A DNA stretch of 39,403 nucleotides, taken from positions 1 through 39,403 of the forward strand of contig JAPLIE010000178.1 in NCBI GenBank assembly GCA_026389265.1, read 5' to 3'. Below, one piece after another: positions 8,228-16,360 of the stretch (its first letter is position 1; every line of letters starts with the position of its first letter). This DNA comes from Cyanobacteriota bacterium. Its GTDB lineage: Bacteria > Cyanobacteriota > Cyanobacteriia > PCC-6307 > Cyanobiaceae. A program made the position numbers and the translations under genes. The notes under the pieces are model-generated. The model was not told the origin of the DNA, did not search any database, and saw only the letters and a program-made list of their open reading frames with translations.

Positions 8228-9558
8228 TGGCGGCCCTTTCCATGCCCATCGCCGTGGCTGCTGTCAGCAGCTGGGGCTCCGAGCTCCTGAAAACCTTAGA
8301 GGTCCGCGTGTCGCCGGAGCCTGCCCTGGCGGCGGCGCAGCAACGGGCGGCCCAGGCCCTTGCAGACCGCCCGCTGCCCTCCCGGCGTCAGGAGGCCTGG
8401 CGCTTCACGGATATCGCACCCCTTTTGGGGATCACCACGGCCCTGCTGCCCCCGGCAACCACCGGGCCAGCCACGCTGCCCCGGGCTACGGCTGGGGTGG
8501 TGCGGCTGGTGCTGGATGGCCATGGCGATCCGCTGGCGGGGGTGAGCCTGCCGACCGGCATTGAGCCGATCCCCGTTGCCGATCTGGAAGCCCTGCTGCA
8601 GGAGACAGCCACCGATCGGGGAGAAGATCGGGGAGCGACTGGAGCGTCCAACCACGCCGCGGCCAGGGCCGGCTCTGAACCGCCCTGGAGCGGCCTGCTG
8701 GCCGCCGCTTCCGCCGGCCAGATCCTGGCCCTGCGGGTACGGGGCTTTGTGGAGCCCACCCTTGAACTGGTGAGCGATGCCGCCAGCGCTGAGGGTGTGC
8801 TGCCCCTGCGGCTGCTGCTGATCCTGGAACCCGAGGCCCGCCTAGAGCTCCTGCAGGTGCATCGTGCCGCCGGCGCCAGCCTCACCACCGTGCTGCTGGA
8901 GGCCCGCCTCGGGGCCGGCGCCCAGCTCAGCCATGGCCTGATCGGCCAGGGGGTTGGGGCCGCGGTGCTGCTGGCCGACCTGGCGATCGATCAGCAGCCT
9001 GGCAGTCACTACGCCTTTACCAGCGCCGTGGCCGGTTGGGCCCTGTCGCGGCTGGAGCCCCGCGTGCTCCAGAGCGCCGGCGGCGCCACCACCCGCCTGC
9101 GCTCGCTGCAGCGGGTGTATGGGCGCGAGATCGCTGATCAGCACAGTCAGGTGCGCTTCGAGGGGCCCGAGGGCGAGCTCGACCAGCTCCACAAGGCGAT
9201 CGCCGACGGGGCCGGCCGCAGCGTGTTCAACGGCGCCGTGGCGGTGCCCCGGGCCGCCCAGCGCACCAATGCCGTGCAGCTCAGCCGCAGCCTGCTCCTC
9301 TCGGACCGGGCCCGGATCGACACCAAGCCCCAGCTGGAGATCGTGGCCGACGATGTGAAGTGCGCCCATGGCGCCACCGTGAGCCGCCTGCAGAGCGAGG
9401 AGCTCTTTTACCTCCAAAGTCGCGGCATCGCCGCTGCCAATGCCTCCCGCCTGTTGTTGCGCGGATTCTGCGGAGAGGTGCTGCGGGAGCTGCCGGCGGC
9501 TGCCGCGATCTGGCAGCCTCTAGCGATGGTGATGGCCGAGGAGGCCTCTCGGCCATGA
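8227..9558 (+). CDS. sufD: Fe-S assembly subunit SufD
   Basis: SufD pairs with SufB in the SufBC2D complex and is needed for iron entry and cluster formation. The protein is 443 aa. The N-terminal helical region contains LPSRRQEAWRFTDIAPLLG. The beta-helix core follows, then the conserved C-terminal block [27 protein letters not shown] and LLLRGFCGEVL. ATG 8227 overlaps the sufC stop by one base; a GTG immediately before it (8224) is also in frame. The stop overlaps the start of sufS by 4 bp (ATGA). Confidence 0.96.
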   Translation: MAALSMPIAVAAVSSWGSELLKTLEVRVSPEPALAAAQQRAAQALADRPLPSRRQEAWRFTDIAPLLGITTALLPPATTGPATLPRATAGVVRLVLDGHGDPLAGVSLPTGIEPIPVADLEALLQETATDRGEDRGATGASNHAAARAGSEPPWSGLLAAASAGQILALRVRGFVEPTLELVSDAASAEGVLPLRLLLILEPEARLELLQVHRAAGASLTTVLLEARLGAGAQLSHGLIGQGVGAAVLLADLAIDQQPGSHYAFTSAVAGWALSRLEPRVLQSAGGATTRLRSLQRVYGREIADQHSQVRFEGPEGELDQLHKAIADGAGRSVFNGAVAVPRAAQRTNAVQLSRSLLLSDRARIDTKPQLEIVADDVKCAHGATVSRLQSEELFYLQSRGIAAANASRLLLRGFCGEVLRELPAAAAIWQPLAMVMAEEASRP

Positions 9559-11015
9559 CCCTCACTCCCATGCCGATTGATGCGGCCCCAGGCGGCATCA
9601 ACAGTTCCCCTAAAGGCCCTTCTGGGCACCCTCCAGCCCCAGGCGCCGGCTCCAATCCCCCCATGACAGCGACCCTCCCCGGCCAACCGAATGTTTCTGC
9701 CGGTGTGACGGAGCCCTCCCAGGCGATCTTCTCCGCCGCGATCACCACCCCTGCTCCTCTTGATGCCCACGCCGAGGATCTCGCGGCCCTCACCCGCCCC
9801 GATTTCCCACTGCTGAGCCAGATTGCTTGCCTGGGCCAGCCGCTGATCTATCTCGATTACGCCGCCACCAGCCAGAAGCCCCGCCAGGTGCTGGAGGCGC
9901 TGCAGCATTATTACGGCCACGACAACGCCAACGTGCATCGCGGCGCGCACCAGCTCAGCGCCCGCGCCACCGAGGGCTTCGAGCATGCCCGCGAGAAGGT
10001 GGCGGCCTTTGTGGGGGCGGCCAGTGCCCGCGAGATTGTGTACACCCGCAACGCCAGCGAGGCGATCAACCTGGTGGCCCGTACCTGGGGTGAGGCCAAC
10101 CTGCGCCCCGGCGACGAGGTGCTGCTCTCGGTGATGGAGCATCACAGCAACCTGGTGCCCTGGCAGTTGCTGGCGGCCCGCACCGGCTGCGTCCTGCGCC
10201 ATGCCGGTCTCACCGAATCCGGCGAGCTGGACCTGGAGGATTTCCGCAGCAAGCTCACCGATCGCACCCGGCTGGTGAGCCTGGTGCAGGTGAGCAATAC
10301 CCTCGGCTGCCTCAATCCGATCGCCACGCTGGCGCCGCTCGTGCATGCCACCGGTGCCCTGCTGCTGGTGGATGCCTGCCAGAGCCTGCCCCACCAGAGC
10401 GTGAACGTGGTTGAACTGGGCTGCGATTTTCTCGTGGGCTCCTCCCACAAGTTCTGCGGACCCACCGGTATGGGCTTCCTCTGGGCGCACGAGGCGTTGC
10501 TCGAAGTGATGCCCCCCTTCCTGGGCGGTGGCGAGATGATCCAGGACGTGGAGCTCGACACCAGCACCTGGGCCGACCTGCCTCACAAGTTCGAGGCGGG
10601 CACCCCGGCGATCGGCGAGGCGATCGGCATGGGCGCCGCCATCGACTACCTGCAGGCGATCGGCATGCAGCGCATCCACGCCTGGGAGCAGCGGCTCACC
10701 CGCCGGCTGTTCGCACGGCTGCAGGCGATCGAAGGCCTGACGATTCTCGGCCCCACCCCCGAGCAGCAACCGGATCGCGCCGCCCTGGCAGCCTTCCACG
10801 TCGAGGGTCTGCACGCCAACGACATCGCCGCCCTGCTGGATTCCTCGGGCATCTGCATCCGCAGCGGCCACCACTGCACCCAGCCCCTGCACCGCCACTA
10901 CGGTCTCTCGGGCACTGCCCGCGCCAGCCTCGGCTTCACCACCACCGAAGCCGAGATCGACCGCTTTGGCGAGGAGCTTGAGGGCGCGATCGGGTTCCTG
11001 CGGGAGCACAGCTGA
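9555..11015 (+). CDS. sufS: Cysteine desulfurase SufS (group II), long N-terminal extension
   Basis: PLP enzyme that extracts sulfur from cysteine and delivers it as persulfide to the SufBCD scaffold. The PLP lysine is in SSHKFCGPTG (about Lys299) and the catalytic cysteine is in RSGHHCTQP (about Cys441). Other family blocks are YLDYAATSQKPR, NVHRGAHQLSARAT and VLLSVMEHHSNLVPW. From ATG 9555 (ATGA overlap with sufD) the protein is 486 aa, roughly 70-80 residues longer than typical; the extra part (residues 1-80) is Pro/Ala/Gly-rich. ATG 9663 would give 450 aa and also lies before the conserved core. The overlap with sufD favours 9555. No SufE gene is present in the window. A degraded partial copy of this gene lies at 22836-22994. 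Confidence 0.96.
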   Translation: MTLTPMPIDAAPGGINSSPKGPSGHPPAPGAGSNPPMTATLPGQPNVSAGVTEPSQAIFSAAITTPAPLDAHAEDLAALTRPDFPLLSQIACLGQPLIYLDYAATSQKPRQVLEALQHYYGHDNANVHRGAHQLSARATEGFEHAREKVAAFVGAASAREIVYTRNASEAINLVARTWGEANLRPGDEVLLSVMEHHSNLVPWQLLAARTGCVLRHAGLTESGELDLEDFRSKLTDRTRLVSLVQVSNTLGCLNPIATLAPLVHATGALLLVDACQSLPHQSVNVVELGCDFLVGSSHKFCGPTGMGFLWAHEALLEVMPPFLGGGEMIQDVELDTSTWADLPHKFEAGTPAIGEAIGMGAAIDYLQAIGMQRIHAWEQRLTRRLFARLQAIEGLTILGPTPEQQPDRAALAAFHVEGLHANDIAALLDSSGICIRSGHHCTQPLHRHYGLSGTARASLGFTTTEAEIDRFGEELEGAIGFLREHS

Positions 11016-11257
11016 GAGGCCAACAGCCGCAGGTCATCGGGATCCTGCAGGGCCTCCTCGCCCGTGGGTGCGTCCGGCTGCTGCCGCACCGCAGCACGCT
11101 CCCGAAACATCTCCTGATAGTCCTGCTGATCCAGGATCACGGTGCGGATTAAGTCGTCCACCAACCTTCGCTTCACCACCTCATGAAGCACGCCGTGGCA
11201 TATCAGCCACAGGCACGTCGTCCGGACGGACAGGCGGATACGGCGGGTCCGGCTCAC
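10898..11257 (-). pseudogene. Possible gene remnant convergent with sufS
   Basis: The minus-strand frame between 11016 and 11257 reads like real protein (for example LHEVVKRRLVDDLIRTVILD and QQDYQEMFRERAAVRQQPDA): charged, helical, and unlike the arginine/serine-rich shadow frames around it. I do not recognise the family. A GTG at 11257 could start it. The frame runs on into the 3' end of sufS (10898-11015), where it is only antisense shadow, suggesting that the original stop was lost and this is a truncated gene. It could also be a coincidental open frame. Confidence 0.33.
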
Positions 11258-11377
11258 TCGCAGGCTAGGGGGGGGCCTCCGGCGCCTCCATGATCCTGAT
11301 CCGCGCCTCAGTGGGCGAAGGCGTCGTGCCTTGCTGCCGCTGCTCCAGGACCACCGGAGGCGGTTTTGTTCGATCGG

Positions 11378-11408
11378 TTGACGCAAGTGTAGCCGGGCCG
11401 CTTACGAT
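11378..11408 (+). promoter_or_regulatory. Possible sigma-70 type promoter for the gene at 11437
   Basis: TTGACG (11378-11383) and TACGAT (11403-11408) resemble -35 and -10 boxes, but the 19-bp spacing is longer than ideal (18 bp if TTACGA is used). They lie 29 bp before ATG 11437. Confidence 0.35.
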
Positions 11409-11436
11409 CGGGAGGCTGTCCAATATCCACAATAAA

Positions 11437-12675
11437 ATGAGCATGCAAGTTAAATCCTCCTCTGGCGGATCGACACCTAACGGCTCTACCCCCAATGGAT
11501 CCATGCCATCGCCTTCGGATCTGCTGCAGTTTCCAGTGCTTCAGGAATTTGCTGAGCTTACGGATAAACTGGTTGAGGCTATTGAATCTTCCAAGCTAAT
11601 CCTGCAACGCAGCAACAACGAGATCGGGATGCTTTGCGAGAGCGTGCGCAACCTGGATCTCAGGCTTTCGGGTATCGTCCAACAGTTGGATGACTCAGCC
11701 AGGAAGACTCAGCAGGCGCCGAGCGAGGAGATTGCTGCTGAGTTGCAAGAGAGCGTGGCGAGCCTGAACGGCCGCCTGTCGGCCCTGGCCGAGCAGTCAG
11801 TCGAAGGGAAGACGGCCCGCATCGATGTTGAGGCCCGAACCGCTTCCACCGAACTTGATCTCGCGGACCTTCAGCAGGCTCTTGCCGCAACCCGCAGCCA
11901 ATGTCTGACATTGGAGACCCAGCAACAGGCCTTGGCCATCAAAGTGGAAGGGCTGATCAAACAGGCTGACCAGCAAGCTTCATCCGCCCCGTCTGCAAAC
12001 GTCGCCGAGTCCGTGGTCCAAGACAGCCATGGCACCGCACACCTGCCCCTGTCCCAAAGCCCCCACGATCAGAGCAACGACGTTCATAACAAGCGAGTCT
12101 CTCCCGACATAGCTCCAGTCTTCCCCCTCCACGGAGTTGCTGCACAGAACGAATCGCTCACTCCCTCACCAGAACCAGCCAAGCCCAGCCAGGGTGTTGC
12201 CACATCACAGAGGCATGGGTCCTCATTGACTTTGCCCCTGGTTGTTGGTGGCGTGGTCGCTAGCGCCTTGCTGGGAGTTGGCCTTGTTTTTGTTGGTCCA
12301 AACCTGTTCCGTCAGCCTGAACCTGGCACTTCTGTCAAGTCGGTTTCGCTACCGCAAAACCCCCTTCCTGCAAGCGCCGAAGCATCAAGCCCCCCCGGCC
12401 CAGTAGCAGCGGTCAGTAAGCCGGCTCCTCCCGCACAAGACAAGCTCAAGATCGACTGCCCAGACATCTGCTGGGTAGAGGTTAATAGAGTCGTGGATGG
12501 CAACACGATTTATGCCCGCATGCTCAAAGGCTCTGTTGAATTTCCGATCGGCAAGGGGCTGAATGTTTCTTCCGGCCGTTCCGATATCCTCAAGCTCACG
12601 ATCAATGACGGTGCTCCGTTTGTGCTCAACGCACGGGAGATGATTAGCTCAAGGTTGATCAAATCCCCTTCCTGA
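11437..12675 (+). CDS. Single-pass membrane protein: coiled coil, TM helix, RodZ-like C-terminal domain
   Basis: A 412-aa protein I cannot assign to a named family. Visible parts in order: a Gly/Ser/Thr/Pro/Asn-rich N-terminus with a repeated GSTPN (residues 1-28); a long, mainly helical, coiled-coil-like region (about 35-180, rich in Leu/Gln/Glu); a disordered Ser/Pro stretch (180-262); one transmembrane helix (about 264-290, LPLVVGGVVASALLGVGLVF); a Pro/Ala-rich linker; and a C-terminal beta domain (340-405) with CPDICWVEV, GNTIYARMLKGS and LKLTINDGAPFVLNAREM. The last domain resembles the extracytoplasmic domain of RodZ (DUF4115-like); the topology would put the coiled coil in the cytoplasm. 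Two cysteines (341 and 345) could pair in the periplasm. Base composition is visibly less GC-rich than its neighbours, which may indicate transfer. GGAGG (11411-11415) is too far upstream to be a good ribosome site. Confidence 0.7.
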   Translation: MSMQVKSSSGGSTPNGSTPNGSMPSPSDLLQFPVLQEFAELTDKLVEAIESSKLILQRSNNEIGMLCESVRNLDLRLSGIVQQLDDSARKTQQAPSEEIAAELQESVASLNGRLSALAEQSVEGKTARIDVEARTASTELDLADLQQALAATRSQCLTLETQQQALAIKVEGLIKQADQQASSAPSANVAESVVQDSHGTAHLPLSQSPHDQSNDVHNKRVSPDIAPVFPLHGVAAQNESLTPSPEPAKPSQGVATSQRHGSSLTLPLVVGGVVASALLGVGLVFVGPNLFRQPEPGTSVKSVSLPQNPLPASAEASSPPGPVAAVSKPAPPAQDKLKIDCPDICWVEVNRVVDGNTIYARMLKGSVEFPIGKGLNVSSGRSDILKLTINDGAPFVLNAREMISSRLIKSPS

Positions 12676-12754
12676 TCAGGCTCGGGTGAGTGTCGCCCTA
12701 CTCAGAGCCCCCACCAGCAGTGGGACCCAGCGCCAGCGATCACATGCCGCGGCC

Positions 12755-12925
12755 CTAGTAGACGCAGAGGGTCACGCTGGCGTTGCCGCGTTCGGCAGCC
12801 GGGCGAAGCGATCGTGGCCCGTGGATGGCCGTGATCCGGTTGTCCACCGCCGTGAAGCCGGCCTGCGCCAGCAAGGGTCCCAGCCGCGGGCTGGTGCCGT
12901 GGATGTAGGGGCGCTCGGTTATGGC
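12755..12925 (-). pseudogene. Possible 3' gene remnant downstream of rlmH
   Basis: The minus-strand frame ending at 12755 reads RPYIHGTSPRLGPLLAQAGF followed by TAVDNRITAIHGPRS and a hydrophobic end ASVTLCVY. This looks like the C-terminus of a Rossmann-type enzyme, possibly a methyltransferase, but I cannot name it. No start codon precedes it before the rlmH stop at 12927. It may be a 3' remnant or chance coding-like sequence. Nothing else is seen between 12676 and 12926. Confidence 0.3.
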
Positions 12926-12926
12926 T

Positions 12927-13364
12927 TCAGCTCCGGTGATAGGCCCCGCCTTGCTGAATCGACAGCGCCCGGTAGAGCTGCTCCAGCAGCAGCAGGCGGG
13001 CGAGTTCGTGGGGAAAGGTGAGCGGCGAGAGGCTGAGCCGCCAGCTGGCGCCGGCCTTAAGGGCCGGTTCGAGGCCATCGGCGCCGCCGATCACGAAGGC
13101 CAGCCGCTCCGATCCCGTGCCTTGCAGCCGCTCCGCTAGGGCCTGCGATCCCAGCAGCTCTCCCTCTTCGCAGAGCGCCACCAGCCGCTCCTCGGGCCGC
13201 AGCTCCGCCAGGATCGACTGCCCCTCCCGCGCCGGGTCGGCATCGCGGAGCTCGCTCACCACCAGCCCCGGCAGGCGCTTGAGGTACACCGCCAGGCCGT
13301 CCTGGATCCAGCGCTTGCGCACCTTGCCCACGGCGATCACCCGGATCCGACTGGGATTGAGCAC
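12927..13364 (-). CDS. rlmH: 23S rRNA pseudouridine1915 N3-methyltransferase RlmH
   Basis: SPOUT-fold enzyme that methylates pseudouridine 1915 in helix 69 of 23S rRNA using SAM. It begins with [25 protein letters not shown], has [17 protein letters not shown] and the SAM-knot segment [13 protein letters not shown], and ends with [18 protein letters not shown] and the conserved C-terminal YHR. GTG 13364 gives 145 aa, close to the family norm (about 155); the open frame extends far upstream without homology. It appears to stand alone, with remnant sequence downstream and a direct repeat upstream at 13517-13550. Confidence 0.93.
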   Translation of the reverse strand: MLNPSRIRVIAVGKVRKRWIQDGLAVYLKRLPGLVVSELRDADPAREGQSILAELRPEERLVALCEEGELLGSQALAERLQGTGSERLAFVIGGADGLEPALKAGASWRLSLSPLTFPHELARLLLLEQLYRALSIQQGGAYHRS

Positions 13365-13516
13365 GGGGACCTGGGGAGCAGGCCTCCATCGTGCTATGGC
13401 GGTGTGGGGGCGTTTCCTGGAAGGCGGGCCGTGCCGGGGGATCAGCCTGGCTGTGATTCCCCCCTTGGGCTCGCTCGGAGTGGTTGCTGCACTCCCGCTC
13501 CTTTCTGGGCGGCCCC

Positions 13517-13550
13517 GACCGCCGATCATGGACTCGGACCGCCGATCATG
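13517..13550. repeat. 14-bp direct repeat, 20-bp period
   Basis: GACCGCCGATCATG occurs at 13517-13530 and again at 13537-13550, separated by GACTCG. It lies in the 283-bp gap between the divergent rlmH and the DUF1543 gene. Nothing else is recognisable in that gap. Confidence 0.8.
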
Positions 13551-13647
13551 AACACCGCATCGATCGAGACGGGTACATGGCGGCACCTCACAGAAGCCTG
13601 CCGCAGCCAAAGCGGTTCCATCCGCTCCGACCAAGGGGGAGACGGTC

Positions 13648-14310
13648 GTGATCACACCGGCGCAGCCCACTCCCGATCCGGCGGCCACTCCCGAAGCGGG
13701 GCCAGCCCCGACCCTCTTCCTGGTGGTGCTGGGCGGCCGCATTGCCGGGGCCCACATCGAGCTGCACGATGTGCGCTTCGTGGCGGGCGCCAGCATCGAC
13801 GACACCCTGCCGGCATTGCGCCGCCAGTGGTTCGGAGCGCGCAAGGGATTGCACCTCGACAGCTGGATGGCGGTGCGTTTTGTGGATGGCTACCGGGTGG
13901 AGCTGCGGCCGGAGCCGTTTGCCGGGTCCGAGCGGCTGTGGTTCGTGAACATGGGTGGCTACGACCCGCAGCAGCTGGCGGAGCTGCATGCCTTCGGGGT
14001 GTTCGTGGCCACCAGCCCCCAGGCGGCCAAGGCTGCCGCCCGGCGGCGCTTGCTGCCGCAGGCGTTGGAGCGCCACAAGGACGACCTGCACGGCGTGGTG
14101 ACCGCCCTCACGGATGGGCTGGACGACTGCCTGGAAGTGCAGCTCAGCCTTGCCGCTGATCCCGCTGGTCCCGCTGATCTTGCCGAGTCAGCCGATTCAG
14201 CGGCGACGGCCGCGGCCGATAGGATTCAGGCCTGCTGGGCGGTGCATCTGATCCCCGATGGCCGCGAGCAGCCCCAGATCCCGGATTGGTTTGGCTACCG
14301 GTTGATCTGA
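13648..14310 (+). CDS. DUF1543 domain protein
   Basis: A 220-aa soluble protein with the DUF1543 block [20 protein letters not shown] then [21 protein letters not shown] and [20 protein letters not shown] second, less conserved half follows with [20 protein letters not shown], then a variable Ala/Asp-rich stretch (about 170-190) and [10 protein letters not shown] at the end. The family's function is unknown. GTG 13648 is preceded by a purine-rich GGGGGAG, which supports this start. Convergent with the chitinase gene, with only 30 bp between stops. Confidence 0.8.
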   Translation: MITPAQPTPDPAATPEAGPAPTLFLVVLGGRIAGAHIELHDVRFVAGASIDDTLPALRRQWFGARKGLHLDSWMAVRFVDGYRVELRPEPFAGSERLWFVNMGGYDPQQLAELHAFGVFVATSPQAAKAAARRRLLPQALERHKDDLHGVVTALTDGLDDCLEVQLSLAADPAGPADLAESADSAATAAADRIQACWAVHLIPDGREQPQIPDWFGYRLI

Positions 14311-14340
14311 GCCCAGCCTTGGCCGCCTGTTCGCCCCGCC

Positions 14341-16251
14341 TCAGCCCTGCCAGGTCTGCACCACGGCGCTGGTGAGGGAGCCTGCGTCGACGCCGGGCAG
14401 CAGCACCTGCTGGGCGTTGAAATCCAACAGCACGCTGGCGCCGCCGGGGGTGGCCACCACGCGGGCCTGCTGGCCTTCGGCCCAGAAGCCCTTGAGGTCG
14501 AGCACGTCCTGACGGGGATCGAAGCCGTTGATGGTGAGCCGGCGACCCCAGGCGTAACTGAGCTGGAAGCGCTCGGCACTGGTGGCACTGGCGCTGAGGG
14601 TGGTGGTGGCGGCCGCCACGGCGATGGGGAGGGTGCCACCCACGGCCGGGGGGCTGGTGAGTGTGCCGCCCGGGGCGGGCGGAGTCAACGGGGTGGTGCC
14701 ACCGGAGATCACCGGATCGGTGCCGTAGTCGCCCCAGAGGGCGCTGAAGCTGCCATCGGCGGCGGCGGTGCCGCTGTGGGTGTTGGCCACCTGGCCCACG
14801 GGCCCCGCCTTGTCGCGGGCGATCGACCACATCGAGAGCATGCCCAGGCCCTTCTGGCGGGCGAAGTCCTCCAGCAGCTGGGCATCGGCGACGGTGAACA
14901 CCTCGCTGGTGATGTCGTTCACGCCGATCATCGGGGTGACACCCAGCTGGTTCCAGCCGAAACCCTGGTTGAAGCCCTGGAACAGGTCGCTCAGCTGGCG
15001 GAAGCTGGCGTTGGCGGCATCGATGGCGTACTGGCCCATGGTTTTAAGGGCCGGCGGCGCGGCGCCGTCGCCGTAGTCCATGGCCATGATGTTCACTCCA
15101 TCGAGCTTCACCCCCGCCGCCAGGGCCTGGCGCACCACCGCCAGGCCGTCGGCGGTGAGGCCCTGGGGCAGCACCGGCAGGGTGGTCCAGATCTCCAGGG
15201 CGGGATGGCTCTGCTGCAGCAGCTTCAGGGCATCGGCCAGCAGTTGGTTGGCGGCCCGGTTGGCCAGGGCGGCACCTTCGATGTCGAAGTCGATGCGGTT
15301 CAGGGCGAGGCTGTCCACCACCTGGCGGTAGCGGTTGGCCAGGTCGTTGGCGGTGGCGCCGCTGGCCGCCAGCTTCTCGGCCAGGCTCACGCCGGCGGCC
15401 CCCCCGAAGGACACCATCGCATCGCCGCCCACCGCCCGCAGCTGGGCAACTTCCTGCCGCAGGGCGATGGCCTGGCTGTTGCTGCTGTTGAGGCTGAGGG
15501 CCTCCAGGCCGGCCCAGGCGGCATTCCCGGCGGCCGTGGCCTGGATGAAGCCGAGGGTGAAGAGGCCCACTCCGTGCTGGCGGGCGAGGCCATCGAGGTC
15601 GGGCACCGGGTAAAGGCCCATGTCCACGTAGGGAGCGAAGAACTGCTCGCCCCAGAGGGCATCGGCGGCGTTGCCGGAGTTGGCGCCGCCGGGTGGCAGG
15701 GGGGTGGTTGTGGTGCCACCGCCGCCGCTTGGGGTGGTGCCGCCGCTGGTGCCGGGAGTCGTCGTCGGAGTGGGATTGGGCGTCGGGGTTGGAGTTGGTG
15801 TGGGTGTTGGAGTTGGTGTCGGCGAGGGCGTAGGGGTTGGAGTGGGCGTAGGAGTTGGTGTCGGCGTGGGGAGCGGCGCTGGCGTGGAGCTGCCCCCGCG
15901 GCTGACGGTGAGCAGCACCTCTTTGGCGCTGAGCATCGCCAGCCGGGTGCCGCTCGGCAGGGCTCCCTGCACGTAGGAGCTGCTGGCGCGGTTGGGCAGC
16001 AGGGTGGTGCCCCAACTGGGGGGACGCAGGGTGATCAGCCAGGTGCCATCGGCCTGCTTGCTTTGCTGGAGGGTGAAGTTGCTCACCTGGTTGAGCGCAT
16101 AACGGCTCACGAAGCTCACGCTCCACTGGCTCAGCGCGGTGGCGGAGGTGTTGGTGAGGCTGATTTCCCCGTCAAAGGCGCCGTTCCATTGGTTGCGGAT
16201 CGTGAGGTTCAGGCTGATGCCTGGGGTGCTGCCCGCGGTGGTGATGACCAT
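14341..16251 (-). CDS. GH18 chitinase with N-terminal carbohydrate-binding domain and Pro-Thr linker
   Basis: Predicted secreted chitinase of 636 aa. Domain order: a CBM2-like beta domain (residues about 10-115, with [20 protein letters not shown]); a long Pro-Thr linker (about 119-167); a GH18 barrel (about 190-495) with the SxGG motif in VSFGGAAG (about 280), the catalytic DxDxE motif in RIDFDIEG (proton donor about Glu325), [11 protein letters not shown] and LSMWSIARD; and a C-terminal beta domain (about 550-636) with [13 protein letters not shown] and [16 protein letters not shown]. There is no N-terminal signal peptide from ATG 16251; the C-terminal pattern resembles caps of type I secretion substrates. 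All catalytic residues look intact. The LuxR-type regulator gene lies 110 bp upstream on the same strand. Chitin use has been reported in marine picocyanobacteria. Confidence 0.85.
   Translation of the reverse strand: MVITTAGSTPGISLNLTIRNQWNGAFDGEISLTNTSATALSQWSVSFVSRYALNQVSNFTLQQSKQADGTWLITLRPPSWGTTLLPNRASSSYVQGALPSGTRLAMLSAKEVLLTVSRGGSSTPAPLPTPTPTPTPTPTPTPSPTPTPTPTPTPTPTPNPTPTTTPGTSGGTTPSGGGGTTTTPLPPGGANSGNAADALWGEQFFAPYVDMGLYPVPDLDGLARQHGVGLFTLGFIQATAAGNAAWAGLEALSLNSSNSQAIALRQEVAQLRAVGGDAMVSFGGAAGVSLAEKLAASGATANDLANRYRQVVDSLALNRIDFDIEGAALANRAANQLLADALKLLQQSHPALEIWTTLPVLPQGLTADGLAVVRQALAAGVKLDGVNIMAMDYGDGAAPPALKTMGQYAIDAANASFRQLSDLFQGFNQGFGWNQLGVTPMIGVNDITSEVFTVADAQLLEDFARQKGLGMLSMWSIARDKAGPVGQVANTHSGTAAADGSFSALWGDYGTDPVISGGTTPLTPPAPGGTLTSPPAVGGTLPIAVAAATTTLSASATSAERFQLSYAWGRRLTINGFDPRQDVLDLKGFWAEGQQARVVATPGGASVLLDFNAQQVLLPGVDAGSLTSAVVQTWQG
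15750..15893. repeat. Repeat-encoded Pro-Thr linker
   Basis: Low-complexity DNA on the plus strand built of GTn-GGn units (GTTGGAGT, GTGGGCGT and similar), encoding alternating Thr-Pro, with one Ser-Pro and one Asn-Pro interruption, in the chitinase on the minus strand. The six-base periodicity makes it liable to length change. Confidence 0.85.
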
Positions 16252-16360
16252 GGAGGGAGGGATGGGGGAGGGCCCGATTCTTCGACGGCCCCTGCGCCGC
16301 CGCCATCCTGCAGATGAAGGATTCCGCCTTCGCGGCTCAGCACCGGGCCGGCCTGTGGAT

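Noticed and set aside
9408-11009. A 533-codon open frame on the minus strand opposite sufS
   Set aside because: It is the antisense shadow of a well-conserved gene; composition is Gly/Ala/His-rich and no family motif appears.
15671-15976. A plus-strand frame encoding Gly-Val repeats
   Set aside because: It is the reverse reading of the Pro-Thr linker of the chitinase.
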